Virus record (IMG/VR): IMGVR_UViG_3300017613_001540
Span: 1 to 55,233 of that record
Source: a virus
Length of the DNA: 55,233 bases
Strand: one strand, 5' to 3'
The notes under the pieces are model-generated. The model was not told where the DNA came from. It saw only the letters and a program-made list of their open reading frames with translations, and ran no database searches. Shown in pieces: positions 30,282-38,592 of this stretch (position 1 is its first letter; the number at the start of each line of letters is the position of its first letter). The position numbers were made by a program, and so were the translations under genes.

Positions 30282-30458
30282 ATGGAGGTCAGATTGGAAG
30301 AGCCAGAAGGAACAGAGGAGGAGTCTGGTGGGCTATACCCGTTATGGGAATGCCCGAAATGTATGCTAATGAAAAGGATTGAGGATTTTGGGTTGCGATG
30401 TATTGACAGGGAAGACCCATTGTGGATTCGCCAGTCTTGGTGCCGATCCTGTAGATGA
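30282..30458 (+). CDS. Small zinc-ribbon protein
   Basis: 58 residues after GAAGGAGG. CPKC and CRSC pairs frame a short beta segment. ATGA overlap with the methyltransferase gene. Confidence 0.6.
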   Translation: MEVRLEEPEGTEEESGGLYPLWECPKCMLMKRIEDFGLRCIDREDPLWIRQSWCRSCR

Positions 30459-30994
30459 TTCCATTCCCGAGAGGGAAGTATCATGTTATTTTGGCGGACC
30501 CGCCATGGAACGAGCGTGGCGGAGGCAAGATTGTACGAGGGGCACAGCGTCATTATCCGTTAATGAAGACGAAGGAAGTATGCGCATTGCCGGTTGGCGA
30601 AATCGCAGATAAAGATTGCCACCTGTATTTATGGGTGACGAATAATTTCCTTCCGGATGGATTGTTGGTTATTGAAGCATGGGGCTTCAGTTATATAACG
30701 ATGATAACTTGGGTGAAAGATAAGATAGGGCTTGGGCAGTATTTTCGAGGACAAACCGAGCACTGCTTATTTGCCAGAAAAGGCAAGCTGCCTTTTTTGA
30801 TTAAGGATGGAAGACGGGCGCAAGGCGTGACAGTCTTTGGTGCCCGAAGAAGACGACATTCCCAGAAGCCAGAGAGGATGCGTAGGATGATTGATCACGT
30901 CAGTGGAAGCAGCGAAAGAAGAAAAATCGAGCTGTTTGCAAGAGAGAAGGTTTCTGGGTGGGATGCTTGGGGTTATGAAGCGCACAAGGAATAA
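30455..30994 (+). CDS. MT-A70 family adenine-N6 DNA methyltransferase
   Basis: 179 residues. The catalytic ADPPW motif is at 14-18, followed by YLWVTNNFLPDGLLVIEAWG, then FSYITMITWVKDKIGLGQYF and EHCLFARKGK, the conserved order of MT-A70 enzymes (Ime4, phage and bacterial relatives). It transfers a methyl group from SAM to adenine N6 and could protect phage DNA from restriction. Overlaps the previous gene by 4 bases. Confidence 0.93.
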   Translation: MIPFPRGKYHVILADPPWNERGGGKIVRGAQRHYPLMKTKEVCALPVGEIADKDCHLYLWVTNNFLPDGLLVIEAWGFSYITMITWVKDKIGLGQYFRGQTEHCLFARKGKLPFLIKDGRRAQGVTVFGARRRRHSQKPERMRRMIDHVSGSSERRKIELFAREKVSGWDAWGYEAHKE

Positions 30995-31007
30995 GGAGGT
31001 GGAAGTT

Positions 31008-31355
31008 ATGGCGAAGAAGAAACGCGATTATATCGAGGAGAAGAAACGAGCTTACGATGCATGCGTAGAAATTGTCGAAGGCCGAAAAGGTAAGGCTAAG
31101 AAGGAAGCGATCCAGATCGCCGAGATCCGTGATGTAAGTGGACTTGACGTTCAGCAAGCAGCCAATGCTATGAAATGGCTGAAGCGAAAGGGTCTGGCGG
31201 ATACGATTGATGGGAAAGACGGATGGAGGTTGATCAAGTTGCACTCACGAGACTATCAGAAATATTGCTGGGTACACGGCCTTGTCATGGTTGTTGAAGG
31301 CAGAGGAAGCAAAAAGCGGGTGTACTGCCCGATTTGCGAAAGGAGTAGCAAGTAA
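31008..31355 (+). CDS. Winged-helix and zinc protein, unknown
   Basis: 115 residues after AAGGAGG. The middle looks like a winged helix (VQQAANAMKWLKRKGLAD then GWRLIK). A C-terminal CWVHG and CPIC form a putative zinc site. Stop and next start overlap as TAATG. Confidence 0.6.
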   Translation: MAKKKRDYIEEKKRAYDACVEIVEGRKGKAKKEAIQIAEIRDVSGLDVQQAANAMKWLKRKGLADTIDGKDGWRLIKLHSRDYQKYCWVHGLVMVVEGRGSKKRVYCPICERSSK

Positions 31356-31837
31356 TGACGACAAAAACGAGGACCGCCAAGGAGAAGGTAAGAAAGATCC
31401 GGGTCAAGAGAAAGGGAGAAAGAGCGTACAGCGACTTGACGTCGATGACGCCAACGGAACTGGCGGGGACGTTGTCTGAAGTCGAAGTCGAGACGTTGAT
31501 TGACATTGCTGCCCGAAAAGACGCGGAGTGTAAAGATCTGACGAAGTCTGTGAAGAAGGCTAAAGCGATTTTGCTGAAGGAGGCAGAGGCGTCTGGCTGG
31601 AAATCAAAGACGACCTCAGCGAATGCCGAAGCTAAGATTTCGCCGAGCACGTCCACCAGTATTCCAGTGGAGCCGTTTATCAAATTGCTTCACAAGATGA
31701 AGAAAGTAAAGCAGCTAAAGGATTTTGTTGCGGTAAAAGTTGGTGATGCGAAGAAGTATCTCGGAGACGACGTACTGGAGACAATCTGGGATGTGAACAC
31801 GGAGAAATACGGATCGGTGTCGCTGAAACAGAAGTAA
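31355..31837 (+). CDS. Hypothetical basic protein
   Basis: 160 residues, coupled by TAATG. Very Lys-rich N-terminus, helical C-terminal part (EPFIKLLHKMKKVKQLKDFV). Last gene before the terminator. Confidence 0.65.
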   Translation: MTTKTRTAKEKVRKIRVKRKGERAYSDLTSMTPTELAGTLSEVEVETLIDIAARKDAECKDLTKSVKKAKAILLKEAEASGWKSKTTSANAEAKISPSTSTSIPVEPFIKLLHKMKKVKQLKDFVAVKVGDAKKYLGDDVLETIWDVNTEKYGSVSLKQK

Positions 31838-31862
31838 GATAAAAAACAGGAACGGTACTAAG

Positions 31863-31895
31863 AGGGTCGGGTTGTAGAAATCCGGCCCTTTTTTT
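31863..31895 (+). terminator. Rho-independent terminator
   Basis: An 8-bp stem AGGGTCGG/CCGGCCCT (one G-U) with an 11-base loop is followed by a run of seven Ts. It closes the unit started at 29673. Confidence 0.9.
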
Positions 31896-31976
31896 GTTAA
31901 AGCGCCTTATTTTTATGTAAAAGAGCTAAAAAATTTTTGTGTAGCGGTGTGATGCAGCGTTCAGGGCACATGCATC

Positions 31977-31996
31977 ATTTGCAAGCGATTGCAAAT
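31977..31996. promoter_or_regulatory. Operator-like palindrome (one-base variant)
   Basis: ATTTGCAAGCGATTGCAAAT, a 20-bp palindrome except for the central base pair. It lies in the 290-base gap (31896-32184) between the terminator and the late structural genes, which otherwise shows only a possible promoter. Confidence 0.6.
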
Positions 31997-32121
31997 ATGG
32001 TGCAATTATTTGAGATCGTTAGCGTTTTGTAAAGGGCCATGTTACGCGTTGTATGCGTGGTTCGAGAGTTTTAAATATCCCATATCATACTTTTGATAAG
32101 TGCTTGATATCATTGCTGTGC

Positions 32122-32151
32122 TTGACAAGGGTTGTGCAAGTAAGATACGAT
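32122..32151 (+). promoter_or_regulatory. Possible promoter of the morphogenesis genes
   Basis: TTGACA (32122-32127) and TACGAT (32146-32151), 18-base spacer. The -35 is perfect, the -10 weak, as for a promoter needing an activator. It precedes the first head gene at 32185. Confidence 0.5.
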
Positions 32152-32184
32152 TGACAAATAACTCAATCCGATAAGAGGTCGAGC

Positions 32185-32775
32185 ATGCGAAAAAAAGTCG
32201 TAATCAAGTCAGAAGAAGAAAGGCTGGTATTAGGAGAAGTGTATTCTCCAATGATAGTAGACACTGATGAGGAGGTTGCAACTGCGGAAGAAATTAAGAA
32301 GATGGCTTACAGATTTATGGTGGAGAGGTCGACGCATAATGTTGATGTAAGTCACGACGGGCTACCCTCTGGTTGTGTTATAGTAGAATCGTTTATTGCC
32401 CGCAAAGGAGACCCGGACGGATTCATTGAAGGCGCTTGGGTTATCGGGGCGAAGATAGAACCTGATGAGTTATGGGCGCAAGTCAAGAAAGGCGAGTTGA
32501 ACGGTTTTTCGCTGAAAGGCGGGTCAAATAAAGTTCCAGCCGAAGTAGAGGTGGTGATCTGGAAGAAACTTCAAGGAGTAACTGAGAAGTCGGCGGACAG
32601 TACACCACTACCACCCCACGTACATGAGATGATGGTTGAATTCGATGAGAATGGGAAAGTTGTGCCTACCGTGACCGAAGAGGAGCTTGGGCACGAGCAT
32701 GACATTCGTCGCACAACTGCGACTGAGAGGTTCCTTGACCATTCGCATCGATTAGTTCTCGTAGAGAACGAATAA
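32185..32775 (+). CDS. Prohead protease, XkdF-like
   Basis: 196 residues. VLGEVYSPMIVDTDEEVATAEE split by later MAYRFMVE, DVSHDG, GCVIVESFIARKGDPDGFIE, GAWVIGAKI and GELNGFSLKGGS matches the Peptidase_S78_2 (XkdF) family, whose His and Ser lie in SHDG and in the GFSL segment. It matures the scaffold and capsid. The C-terminal 50 residues carry three His-rich clusters (HVHE, HEHD, DHSHR), possibly metal-binding and unusual for the family. First of the head genes, next to scaffold and capsid. Confidence 0.85.
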   Translation: MRKKVVIKSEEERLVLGEVYSPMIVDTDEEVATAEEIKKMAYRFMVERSTHNVDVSHDGLPSGCVIVESFIARKGDPDGFIEGAWVIGAKIEPDELWAQVKKGELNGFSLKGGSNKVPAEVEVVIWKKLQGVTEKSADSTPLPPHVHEMMVEFDENGKVVPTVTEEELGHEHDIRRTTATERFLDHSHRLVLVENE

Positions 32776-32791
32776 GAAAGGAGGTGTCTCC

Positions 32792-33898
32792 ATGGCAGTA
32801 AAGATCGTTGAGAAGGAAACGACGAAAAGAAAAGTCGATTTTCTGGTAGATACAGATGTCGAGTTCATTTCGTTGGTAAGACATGGGGCAAATAGAACAC
32901 CTTTCAGGATTGTCAAGTCGGAGGTGAAAGGAGGTGTAGAGAAAAAGATGGTAGTGGTACAGAGCATTTTGCTTCCAACAGGGAAGAAGGTTGAAGACCT
33001 TACGCAGAAGGAGGAACTTGCGTGGTTGTCTGAAGCGAAGGTCGATGCTCCAGAGAACTTCGAAGAGTACGTGCGTCACACCCAGCTGGAGATCGAGAAG
33101 TTTGACCAGGCCACGCTCCAGTTAACGAAGCTCGATGATAGTGGAGCGTATGCACTTATTGGTGCATTGAAAGAGGGCAGCACTGATGAGAATGTTCTAA
33201 CGCTGGGGAAGGCCGAAGTCGAGAAGCTCGCATTGGTAACTCCGCTGGATGAAGTTGTTGAAAGACCAGCTGTTATGGGTGTGGTAAACACGTTCCGTGA
33301 TGTTTTTGAGCGTGAGCTGTCAAGTATGCTTGACGTTGTTTATGGGTCTCTCAAACAGTCGGCGCAAGATCCGAAGAAGCGTAAGAAGATGGTTCTGGAC
33401 TCCATTGACGCTTTCCGAATGTTCTTGGCGATGAGCCTTGACAATATCGGGAAGTCGGAAGTTGAAATGGGCGAGCCGTCTGAATTACTGATTAAACCGA
33501 AAGGAGGAATGAAAAAGATGTTCAAGAGCATGGAAGAGTTTACAGAAGCGACTACTGAGGTTATTACCGGCGTCTTGAAGAAGCTTGAGCTGATCAAGGA
33601 CCCCGAGGATGAGACCACGGAGAAGGATGATACTGAGACCACGGAGAAGGATGAGACGCAAGATGCCCCAACCGGGGAAACTCAGGACGAACCTGATATC
33701 GGCAAGAGTCTCACGGAGATCCGGACGTTGGTGACTGATCTCGGAGCGCAGGTTAAGGTGATCGCTGAAAAGCAGGAGAATTTGGAGAGCCAGCCTGCAA
33801 CCGATCGTACTGCCACTGAAATTGAAGACCAAGTGATCAAGGACGAGGAAGATAAAAACAAGAGTCCGTTCGCTGGCCTTCTGGTGGTTCAGAAGTAA
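32792..33898 (+). CDS. Scaffold/assembly protein
   Basis: 368 residues after AAAGGAGG. The N-terminus FISLVRHGANRTPFRIVKSE resembles the segment following XkdF-type protease domains (SLVxRGANxxxF). The middle is helical. From about 270 the chain is highly acidic with TTEKDDTETTEKDE repeats and then a coiled coil (from about 305), typical for scaffolds. Between protease and capsid genes, as expected. Confidence 0.7.
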   Translation: MAVKIVEKETTKRKVDFLVDTDVEFISLVRHGANRTPFRIVKSEVKGGVEKKMVVVQSILLPTGKKVEDLTQKEELAWLSEAKVDAPENFEEYVRHTQLEIEKFDQATLQLTKLDDSGAYALIGALKEGSTDENVLTLGKAEVEKLALVTPLDEVVERPAVMGVVNTFRDVFERELSSMLDVVYGSLKQSAQDPKKRKKMVLDSIDAFRMFLAMSLDNIGKSEVEMGEPSELLIKPKGGMKKMFKSMEEFTEATTEVITGVLKKLELIKDPEDETTEKDDTETTEKDETQDAPTGETQDEPDIGKSLTEIRTLVTDLGAQVKVIAEKQENLESQPATDRTATEIEDQVIKDEEDKNKSPFAGLLVVQK

Positions 33899-33928
33899 AA
33901 AGAATTTAAACAAAGGAGGTCTAAAAAA

Positions 33929-34870
33929 ATGTCTAACAGAAGCATTGTTGAGAAAGCTGACCTTGCGGTTGGAGATTTAACAGGTACAGGTGGTTATCTG
34001 AATCCGATCCAAGCGAACACGTTTATCCGGATGTTGATTGATCAGCCAACTCTCATCAAGGAAGTAAGGGTAGTGCCCATGGACGCTCCGACGATGGAGA
34101 TCAACAAGATCGGTTTTGGAAGTCGAATTTTGAAGGTTGCCCCGGCATCAGGAACAGCGCTGGATGCATCAGACAGATCAAAGCCGACTACTGAGCAGGT
34201 GACATTGACCACCAGCGAAGTCATCGCCGAAGTTCATATCCCCTATGACGTTCTCGAAGATAACATCGAGAGAGGGCGGCTTGAGGATACGATCATGGTA
34301 CTGATCACCGAGCGTGCGTCGCTCGACCTTGAAGAGTTGCTGATTCAGGGAGACATTGCTGCCGGTGCGGATGCATTCCTGAAGTTGAAAGACGGAATGC
34401 TGAAACAGTCTATAAGTCATGTGGTGGATTACACAGACGTGCAGCCCACGATTACCAAAGCGGTGTTCAAACAAGGCATTAAAGCTATGCCGAATAAGTA
34501 CATGAGAAACCGCGCAGCCATGCGTTTCTATGTATCTCCGGATGCAGAGACAGAGTATGCTGATTCGCTGGCAGATCGTGAAACGGCCCTCGGCGATTCG
34601 AAGATTGCACGATGGACGCCGAATCCGGCTTATGGAGTCCCTGTTGTACCAGCAGCCTTGATGCCTGACGATAAGTATATTTTCACTTATCCGAAAAACA
34701 TGATCCTCGGCGTTCAGAGAAAGATTATGATCGAGACGGATCGTGACATCCGGGCCAGAGTGCTGATCGTTGTCCTGACGCTTCGTATTGATATTAAGTA
34801 CGAGGAAGAGGACTCTGTGGTGAAGTGTATCGGACTGAATCCGAATGACGCACCGACCACGACTGTATAA
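33929..34870 (+). CDS. Major capsid protein, HK97 fold
   Basis: 313 residues after AAAGGAGG. Order fits HK97-type capsids of the shorter kind: an N-terminal arm with LNPIQANTFIRMLIDQPTLI, an E-loop-like region (PTMEINKIGFGSRILKVAPA), the helix with LEDTIMVLITERASLDLEELL, P-domain and A-domain segments ending in the DRDIRARVLIVVLTLRIDI strand. No long delta domain is seen, so the protein may be used with little cleavage. It ends with APTTTV, a short echo of the Thr tails of other virion proteins. Confidence 0.9.
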   Translation: MSNRSIVEKADLAVGDLTGTGGYLNPIQANTFIRMLIDQPTLIKEVRVVPMDAPTMEINKIGFGSRILKVAPASGTALDASDRSKPTTEQVTLTTSEVIAEVHIPYDVLEDNIERGRLEDTIMVLITERASLDLEELLIQGDIAAGADAFLKLKDGMLKQSISHVVDYTDVQPTITKAVFKQGIKAMPNKYMRNRAAMRFYVSPDAETEYADSLADRETALGDSKIARWTPNPAYGVPVVPAALMPDDKYIFTYPKNMILGVQRKIMIETDRDIRARVLIVVLTLRIDIKYEEEDSVVKCIGLNPNDAPTTTV

Positions 34871-34894
34871 ATCGTTTATTAAATGAGGTGAGGT

Positions 34895-35149
34895 ATGATG
34901 CCGAAGGTTACGCTGCTCAAGGCTCCGTATCAGAATTATTTGGTGCCTGTAGGTAACAGAACAATTGAATTTTTCGGTGGGGAGAAGAAGCCCTGTCCGG
35001 TTCATGTTGCTCTGCGTCTACAGAGACTCAAGAATGATGATGGGCCAATGTTTTTGGTGGAAGACATGCCGAAAATTGTGAGTGAAGGGCAGAACGTGAA
35101 CGGAGAACCCTACCAACAAAGGTTTTTTGAAAGTGGCACTGAAAACTAA
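34895..35149 (+). CDS. Small head protein, unknown
   Basis: 84 residues, GAGGTGAGG upstream; the ATG at 34898 is equally possible. Beta-rich. Its position after the capsid gene suggests a decoration or head-completion protein. Overlaps the next gene by 17 bases. Confidence 0.6.
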   Translation: MMPKVTLLKAPYQNYLVPVGNRTIEFFGGEKKPCPVHVALRLQRLKNDDGPMFLVEDMPKIVSEGQNVNGEPYQQRFFESGTEN

Positions 35150-35789
35150 AATAGGTGGCAGAGAAAGTGATAGTTTTATCACAGTGGCGGAAGCGGACAC
35201 GTTTCTTGAAGATGAGTATCCCGATTCTGTAGACGACTGGGATGCTGAAGACGATGTGATAAAGGAGGCCATGGTTCGAACAGCTGCGCAGCTGATGCGA
35301 TATTTGATGTGGCGTGGCAGGAAAGTGTATTGTGGTCAGGCGTTGTCATTTCCACGAACGTGTCAAGACAGAATAAATGAGATACCGATAGAAATAAGGC
35401 GCGCACAGGCGTTTATTGCCTACGGAACTATTTGGAGGGCAGCACAGTCACGCCCTGATTTAGCTGAAGGTGAGATCAGCGCGTCGAGAGTCACGCAGGT
35501 GTCTCTTGGAGGATTACTGTCTGTATCGTTTTCCGGAACTTCTCCCACGTCAGGGAATGTGCTCGATAGGATAGTACGTTCTGTTCAGTTTCCAATTTTC
35601 GCAGAGTTAAGTAGATATTTAACACAGTTTCGTGGAAGGTCAGTTCCTGATGAAGATGAGATTACGTGCTCGACGACGACAACAACTACGTCGACGACGT
35701 CGACGACGGTGAGCACGTCTTCCACAACGTCCACGACATCGACGAGTACAACGTCTACGTCGACGACCACCACGACCACCACCACATAG
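35133..35789 (+). CDS. Head-tail connector (DnaT-like fold) with Thr/Ser tail
   Basis: 218 residues from GTG at 35133 (a TTG at 35127 is possible). SFITVAEADTFLEDEYPDSV, then a WRGRKVYCGQALSFPRTCQD segment and IPIEIRRAQAFIAYG match phage head-tail connector proteins of the DnaT-like family. Residues from about 180 to the end consist almost only of Thr and Ser with two Val, encoded by ACG/ACC/TCG/TCC codons. A similar tail is on the next gene's product. Confidence 0.75.
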   Translation: MALKTKIGGRESDSFITVAEADTFLEDEYPDSVDDWDAEDDVIKEAMVRTAAQLMRYLMWRGRKVYCGQALSFPRTCQDRINEIPIEIRRAQAFIAYGTIWRAAQSRPDLAEGEISASRVTQVSLGGLLSVSFSGTSPTSGNVLDRIVRSVQFPIFAELSRYLTQFRGRSVPDEDEITCSTTTTTTSTTSTTVSTSSTTSTTSTSTTSTSTTTTTTTT

Positions 35790-35800
35790 GAGGTGAAAGA

Positions 35801-36055
35801 ATGGCAATTGGAAAAGCCAGCAGGACAGGCTCGGTAGGTAGGCCAGGTCGAAAAACTGGTGGCATTGGAAGAAAAGCGCGAGGAAGATCTGGGTCGAAGT
35901 ATATGCCGGATTATACCGGACAGAAATCGAAGCTGGATTATTCAGGAGTGTACCCGACTACGACGACCACGACTACTGTGACCCAGACGACATCGACGAC
36001 CTCGACATCGACGTCCACGACATCGACGTCCACGACAACAACTACGACCGTATAG
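35801..36055 (+). CDS. Small basic protein with Thr/Ser tail
   Basis: 84 residues, start after AGGAGG. The first 50 residues are Gly/Arg/Lys-rich (TGSVGRPGRKTGGIGRKARG) and probably disordered. The last 33 are Thr/Ser with one VTQ interruption. Possibly a virion-associated or decoration protein; DNA contact by the basic half is a guess. Confidence 0.65.
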   Translation: MAIGKASRTGSVGRPGRKTGGIGRKARGRSGSKYMPDYTGQKSKLDYSGVYPTTTTTTTVTQTTSTTSTSTSTTSTSTTTTTTV

Positions 36056-36069
36056 TAGGTGGAAATGAT

Positions 36070-36456
36070 ATGGGTCTTTTTGGACAAGTGGTCCCACCTA
36101 TTAAAAAGGTGTTGGACGCCCTGCTTGCAGATACACAACTAAGAGAGCTGGTGACGTATAAGAAGTTTGCGTCGCAGGAGTATGACACAGTTCTCAAACG
36201 AAATGTGGTGACGACGACGGATTATGCTGCTGTGAAGGCGATACGTCTGCGCCACACGAACGAAAGTGTACAAGTTTTTACAGGCAAGCTGGAAGTTGGA
36301 GATCAGCTTTTTATATTCAAGTTCGACGATCTGCCAACTGGACTGTCGTTGAAGGATCGGATTGTTGACGAGTCGTCAAAGATACACAATGCGAAATCGG
36401 TAGATAACATTTTCGATATTGCAATAACCGTAACCGTTGATGGAAGTGGTGGCTAA
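36070..36456 (+). CDS. Head-tail joining protein (probable)
   Basis: 128 residues, start after AGGTGG. Helix then a beta barrel-like part (VFTGKLEVGDQLFIFKFDDL, LKDRIV). This matches the size, order and pattern of stopper-type head-completion proteins. TAATG overlap with the gp10-like gene. Confidence 0.6.
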   Translation: MGLFGQVVPPIKKVLDALLADTQLRELVTYKKFASQEYDTVLKRNVVTTTDYAAVKAIRLRHTNESVQVFTGKLEVGDQLFIFKFDDLPTGLSLKDRIVDESSKIHNAKSVDNIFDIAITVTVDGSGG

Positions 36457-36869
36457 TGCCTGCTGAGGTAAGATTTCGAGTAGATGGAATTGATGAAGCT
36501 GTGAGGGTGCTGGCGTCTGTTCCGAAAGCTGTGAAAGCAGCGATAGGTGACGCCGCTACTACACTGCGAAATCTTGCCCTTGGCAGAACTCCATATTTAA
36601 CTGGTCACTTGAAACGTGGCTGGGGAGCAGTGCGACCGACAGAAAAAGGTTTTTCGTTTTCGAATCCAGTGGAGTATGCGACGATACTTGAAGAGGGTTT
36701 GTACCCATCAGTGGGTCCCAGGACGATATCGGTGGCTGGAGGCATTTATTCCAGACAAGCGCCTGGTGGAATGCTGACTCCGCTGCTGGAGAATGAAGAA
36801 ATTCTGAATCGAGTGCTGGACGTTGTTGTAAGGAGCATTTTGGAGGGAATGACGAGTGGAAGAGCGTGA
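36456..36869 (+). CDS. HK97 gp10-like tail completion protein
   Basis: 137 residues. VDGIDEAVRVLASVPKAVKA, then RTPYLTGHLKRGWG, the EYATILEEGLYP segment and a C-terminal helix match HK97 gp10-like neck proteins (DTGxLRxS and YAxxxExG). Overlaps the next gene by 14 bases. Confidence 0.82.
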   Translation: MPAEVRFRVDGIDEAVRVLASVPKAVKAAIGDAATTLRNLALGRTPYLTGHLKRGWGAVRPTEKGFSFSNPVEYATILEEGLYPSVGPRTISVAGGIYSRQAPGGMLTPLLENEEILNRVLDVVVRSILEGMTSGRA

Positions 36870-37293
36870 AGAAATAGTAACGGAGTTGTTAAATAGAATG
36901 TGGACAGTTCCGACTGTTAGTTGGGTAGCAAGAAATCCTGACGAGCCACCGTCGATAGATGATCTCCCGGCGATCCAGATTTTTGAGATGCCAGATGAGG
37001 CGATTCTCAAAGGATTCAGATCGAAGTTTCCAGAATATGCTCGAAAGTTGCAGGTTGTTCTGGAGTTTTTCATCAACGCATCCGCGAGAGGCGCGGAAAC
37101 ACAAGAGCTTCATGCTTTTGGAAAAGAATTGAAGAAGAAGCTCTATGAAGGGGGCGCGAACCTTGGAAACCGATGTGTCTTTGTTGAAAAAGAGGCGAGT
37201 CGTGTTTTAAGACCGCCGATTGAAGGGCATGTTGTAGGTATAGGGTTAGTGCTCGAAATCGAATACATAGAGAAGGTTGCAGATCTGTTTTAG
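36856..37293 (+). CDS. Tail terminator-like protein
   Basis: 145 residues from GTG, GGAGGG upstream. Alternating helix and strand (IVTELLNRMWTVPTV, DLPAIQIFEMPDE, KLQVVLEFFINA, GLVLEIEYIEK) with the P-x-I-x-I and late beta strand of tail terminator/gpU-like proteins. Position between gp10-like and tail tube supports this. Confidence 0.7.
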   Translation: MEEREEIVTELLNRMWTVPTVSWVARNPDEPPSIDDLPAIQIFEMPDEAILKGFRSKFPEYARKLQVVLEFFINASARGAETQELHAFGKELKKKLYEGGANLGNRCVFVEKEASRVLRPPIEGHVVGIGLVLEIEYIEKVADLF

Positions 37294-37295
37294 GA

Positions 37296-37313
37296 TTTGC
37301 AAGCGCTTGCAAA
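37296..37313. promoter_or_regulatory. Operator-like palindrome overlapping a ribosome site
   Basis: TTTGCAAGCGCTTGCAAA, perfect 18 bp. Its last three As are the first bases of the AAAGGAGG of the tail tube gene, so binding at DNA or RNA level could affect its expression. Confidence 0.65.
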
Positions 37314-37326
37314 GGAGGTTTGAGAT

Positions 37327-37881
37327 ATGATAAGCAGCCCGAGTACCCAGTTGTATGCGCTCGGAAGGGGAATCCTGAGCATTGGAGAATGGAGCGGTGA
37401 TACTCCTCCCGGCGCTCTTACAGACGTGGGTAACTGTCCGAGATTTGAAGTTGAAGTGACGGAGGAGAAACTCGATCACTACAGCTCAAGATCCGGACTG
37501 AAAGTTAAGGATAAACAAGTAGTACTGGAAACTGGGTATACGCTGAACTTTGATCTTGATGAGATCAGTCTGCTGAACATGCGTATGTTCCTAAAGGCGA
37601 CGGTTGGGGCCACGGCAAATGTGCTCCGGGCGAACACGGCCTTGGACAAGGAGTATGCGCTGAAGTTTGTTGGAGACAAGCCAGCGGGCCAGAATGAAAC
37701 GTGGGAGTTTTGGAAGTGTACTTTGTCTCCTGGAGGGGCGTTTAATCTGCTAAGTGATGAATGGCAGTTGCTCTCGTTTACAGGTGATGGCCTTGCGGAC
37801 TCTTCGCTTCATGCGAGTTCACCGTATTTTGACGTAACGTTTGCTACAACAACCACCACGACTACGACTACGACGACCTAA
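37327..37881 (+). CDS. Major tail tube protein with Thr tail
   Basis: 184 residues after AAAGGAGG. Beta-rich: LGRGILSIGEWSG, FEVEVTEEKLDHYSSRSGLK, VVLETGYTLNFDLDEIS, then the WEFWKCTLSPGGAFNLL strand pair and late QLLSFTGDG. This is the tail tube pattern of siphophages with a HYSSxxGLxxKD core. The last 11-12 residues are all Thr. Next are the tail chaperones and tape measure, as in known phages. A shorter paralog is at 1465. Confidence 0.85.
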   Translation: MISSPSTQLYALGRGILSIGEWSGDTPPGALTDVGNCPRFEVEVTEEKLDHYSSRSGLKVKDKQVVLETGYTLNFDLDEISLLNMRMFLKATVGATANVLRANTALDKEYALKFVGDKPAGQNETWEFWKCTLSPGGAFNLLSDEWQLLSFTGDGLADSSLHASSPYFDVTFATTTTTTTTTTT

Positions 37882-37957
37882 AGGTCGCGTATCGGGACGT
37901 GCCATTAAATTCAGCGCTACTGTGAAAGCGGTAGAACGCTTGTAATGGAGGTTATTT

Positions 37958-38359
37958 ATGAGTAAAGACGAGAAGCGAACAGAATTAGATGTACTTTTTC
38001 CGGACAAAAAAATTACTCTCAGTGATGGGAGTGTTGTTACAATAAAGCCCCTTGTTCTTCCGGATCTTCCCAAAGTTGCGGCAGCGTTTAGTAAGTTGAT
38101 GAAACGTTCCGAAAAAATGAAGGTAGCAGATCCGGTAGAGATGGCCCTCCTTGGTATGGAAGAGCTGTTTGCGCTCCTCCCCTTCTGCATCGACAGAAAA
38201 CCAGAAGAAATCCTCGCGGCGGACGCCGCTGAAGTATTGCAGATCATTCTCCAGCAGAACATCACGGATGCAGCCGTGGGAAAATGGAGCGCTCTGGCCG
38301 ACATGGTCACAAAAAGGTTCGGAGGTTTGAGTCAGAGCGTAGCCTCGAAGCGTCAATAG
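37958..38359 (+). CDS. Tail assembly chaperone (G-like)
   Basis: 133 residues, start after TGGAGG. N-terminal DGSVVTIKPLVLPDLPKV resembles tail chaperones; the rest is helical. A GGGAAAA slippery site near its end allows a -1 shift into the downstream frame, as in lambda gpG/gpGT. It keeps the tape measure protein soluble during tail assembly. Confidence 0.8.
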   Translation: MSKDEKRTELDVLFPDKKITLSDGSVVTIKPLVLPDLPKVAAAFSKLMKRSEKMKVADPVEMALLGMEELFALLPFCIDRKPEEILAADAAEVLQIILQQNITDAAVGKWSALADMVTKRFGGLSQSVASKRQ

Positions 38360-38592
38360 CCTCTGGAATTGAATTGTTGATTAGTGAAGGCCATTCGTTT
38401 ACTGAGATTAAGCAGTTCAGTGTACCACAGCTGAGGCTGTTTACAGTTTTGACTGGGAACCGTTATGTAAGGGAAGCGGAAGCCCAGAGAGAAGCTATGG
38501 ACCGACGAGGAAAAGACGATGGCAAAAGACGTACAGTTAAGACTTCTTATAGAGGCATACGACAACGCAGGCAGAGCGCTCACCGACGTTAG
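38278..38592 (+). CDS. Frameshifted T-like extension of the tail chaperone
   Basis: The zero frame reads GTG GGA AAA TGG at 38276-38287, so G-GGA-AAA is a canonical X-XXY-YYZ slippery site (38278-38284). After a -1 shift, translation continues from 38284 to the stop at 38590-38592, adding about 100 residues (SIASGIELLISEGHSFTEIK, then VPQLRLFTVLTG). The extension has no ribosome site of its own worth noting and overlaps the tape measure start by 74 bases. Lambda uses GGGAAAG at the same place. Confidence 0.85.
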   Translation, partial: GKMERSGRHGHKKVRRFESERSLEASIASGIELLISEGHSFTEIKQFSVPQLRLFTVLTGNRYVREAEAQREAMDRRGKDDGKRRTVKTSYRGIRQRRQSAHRR

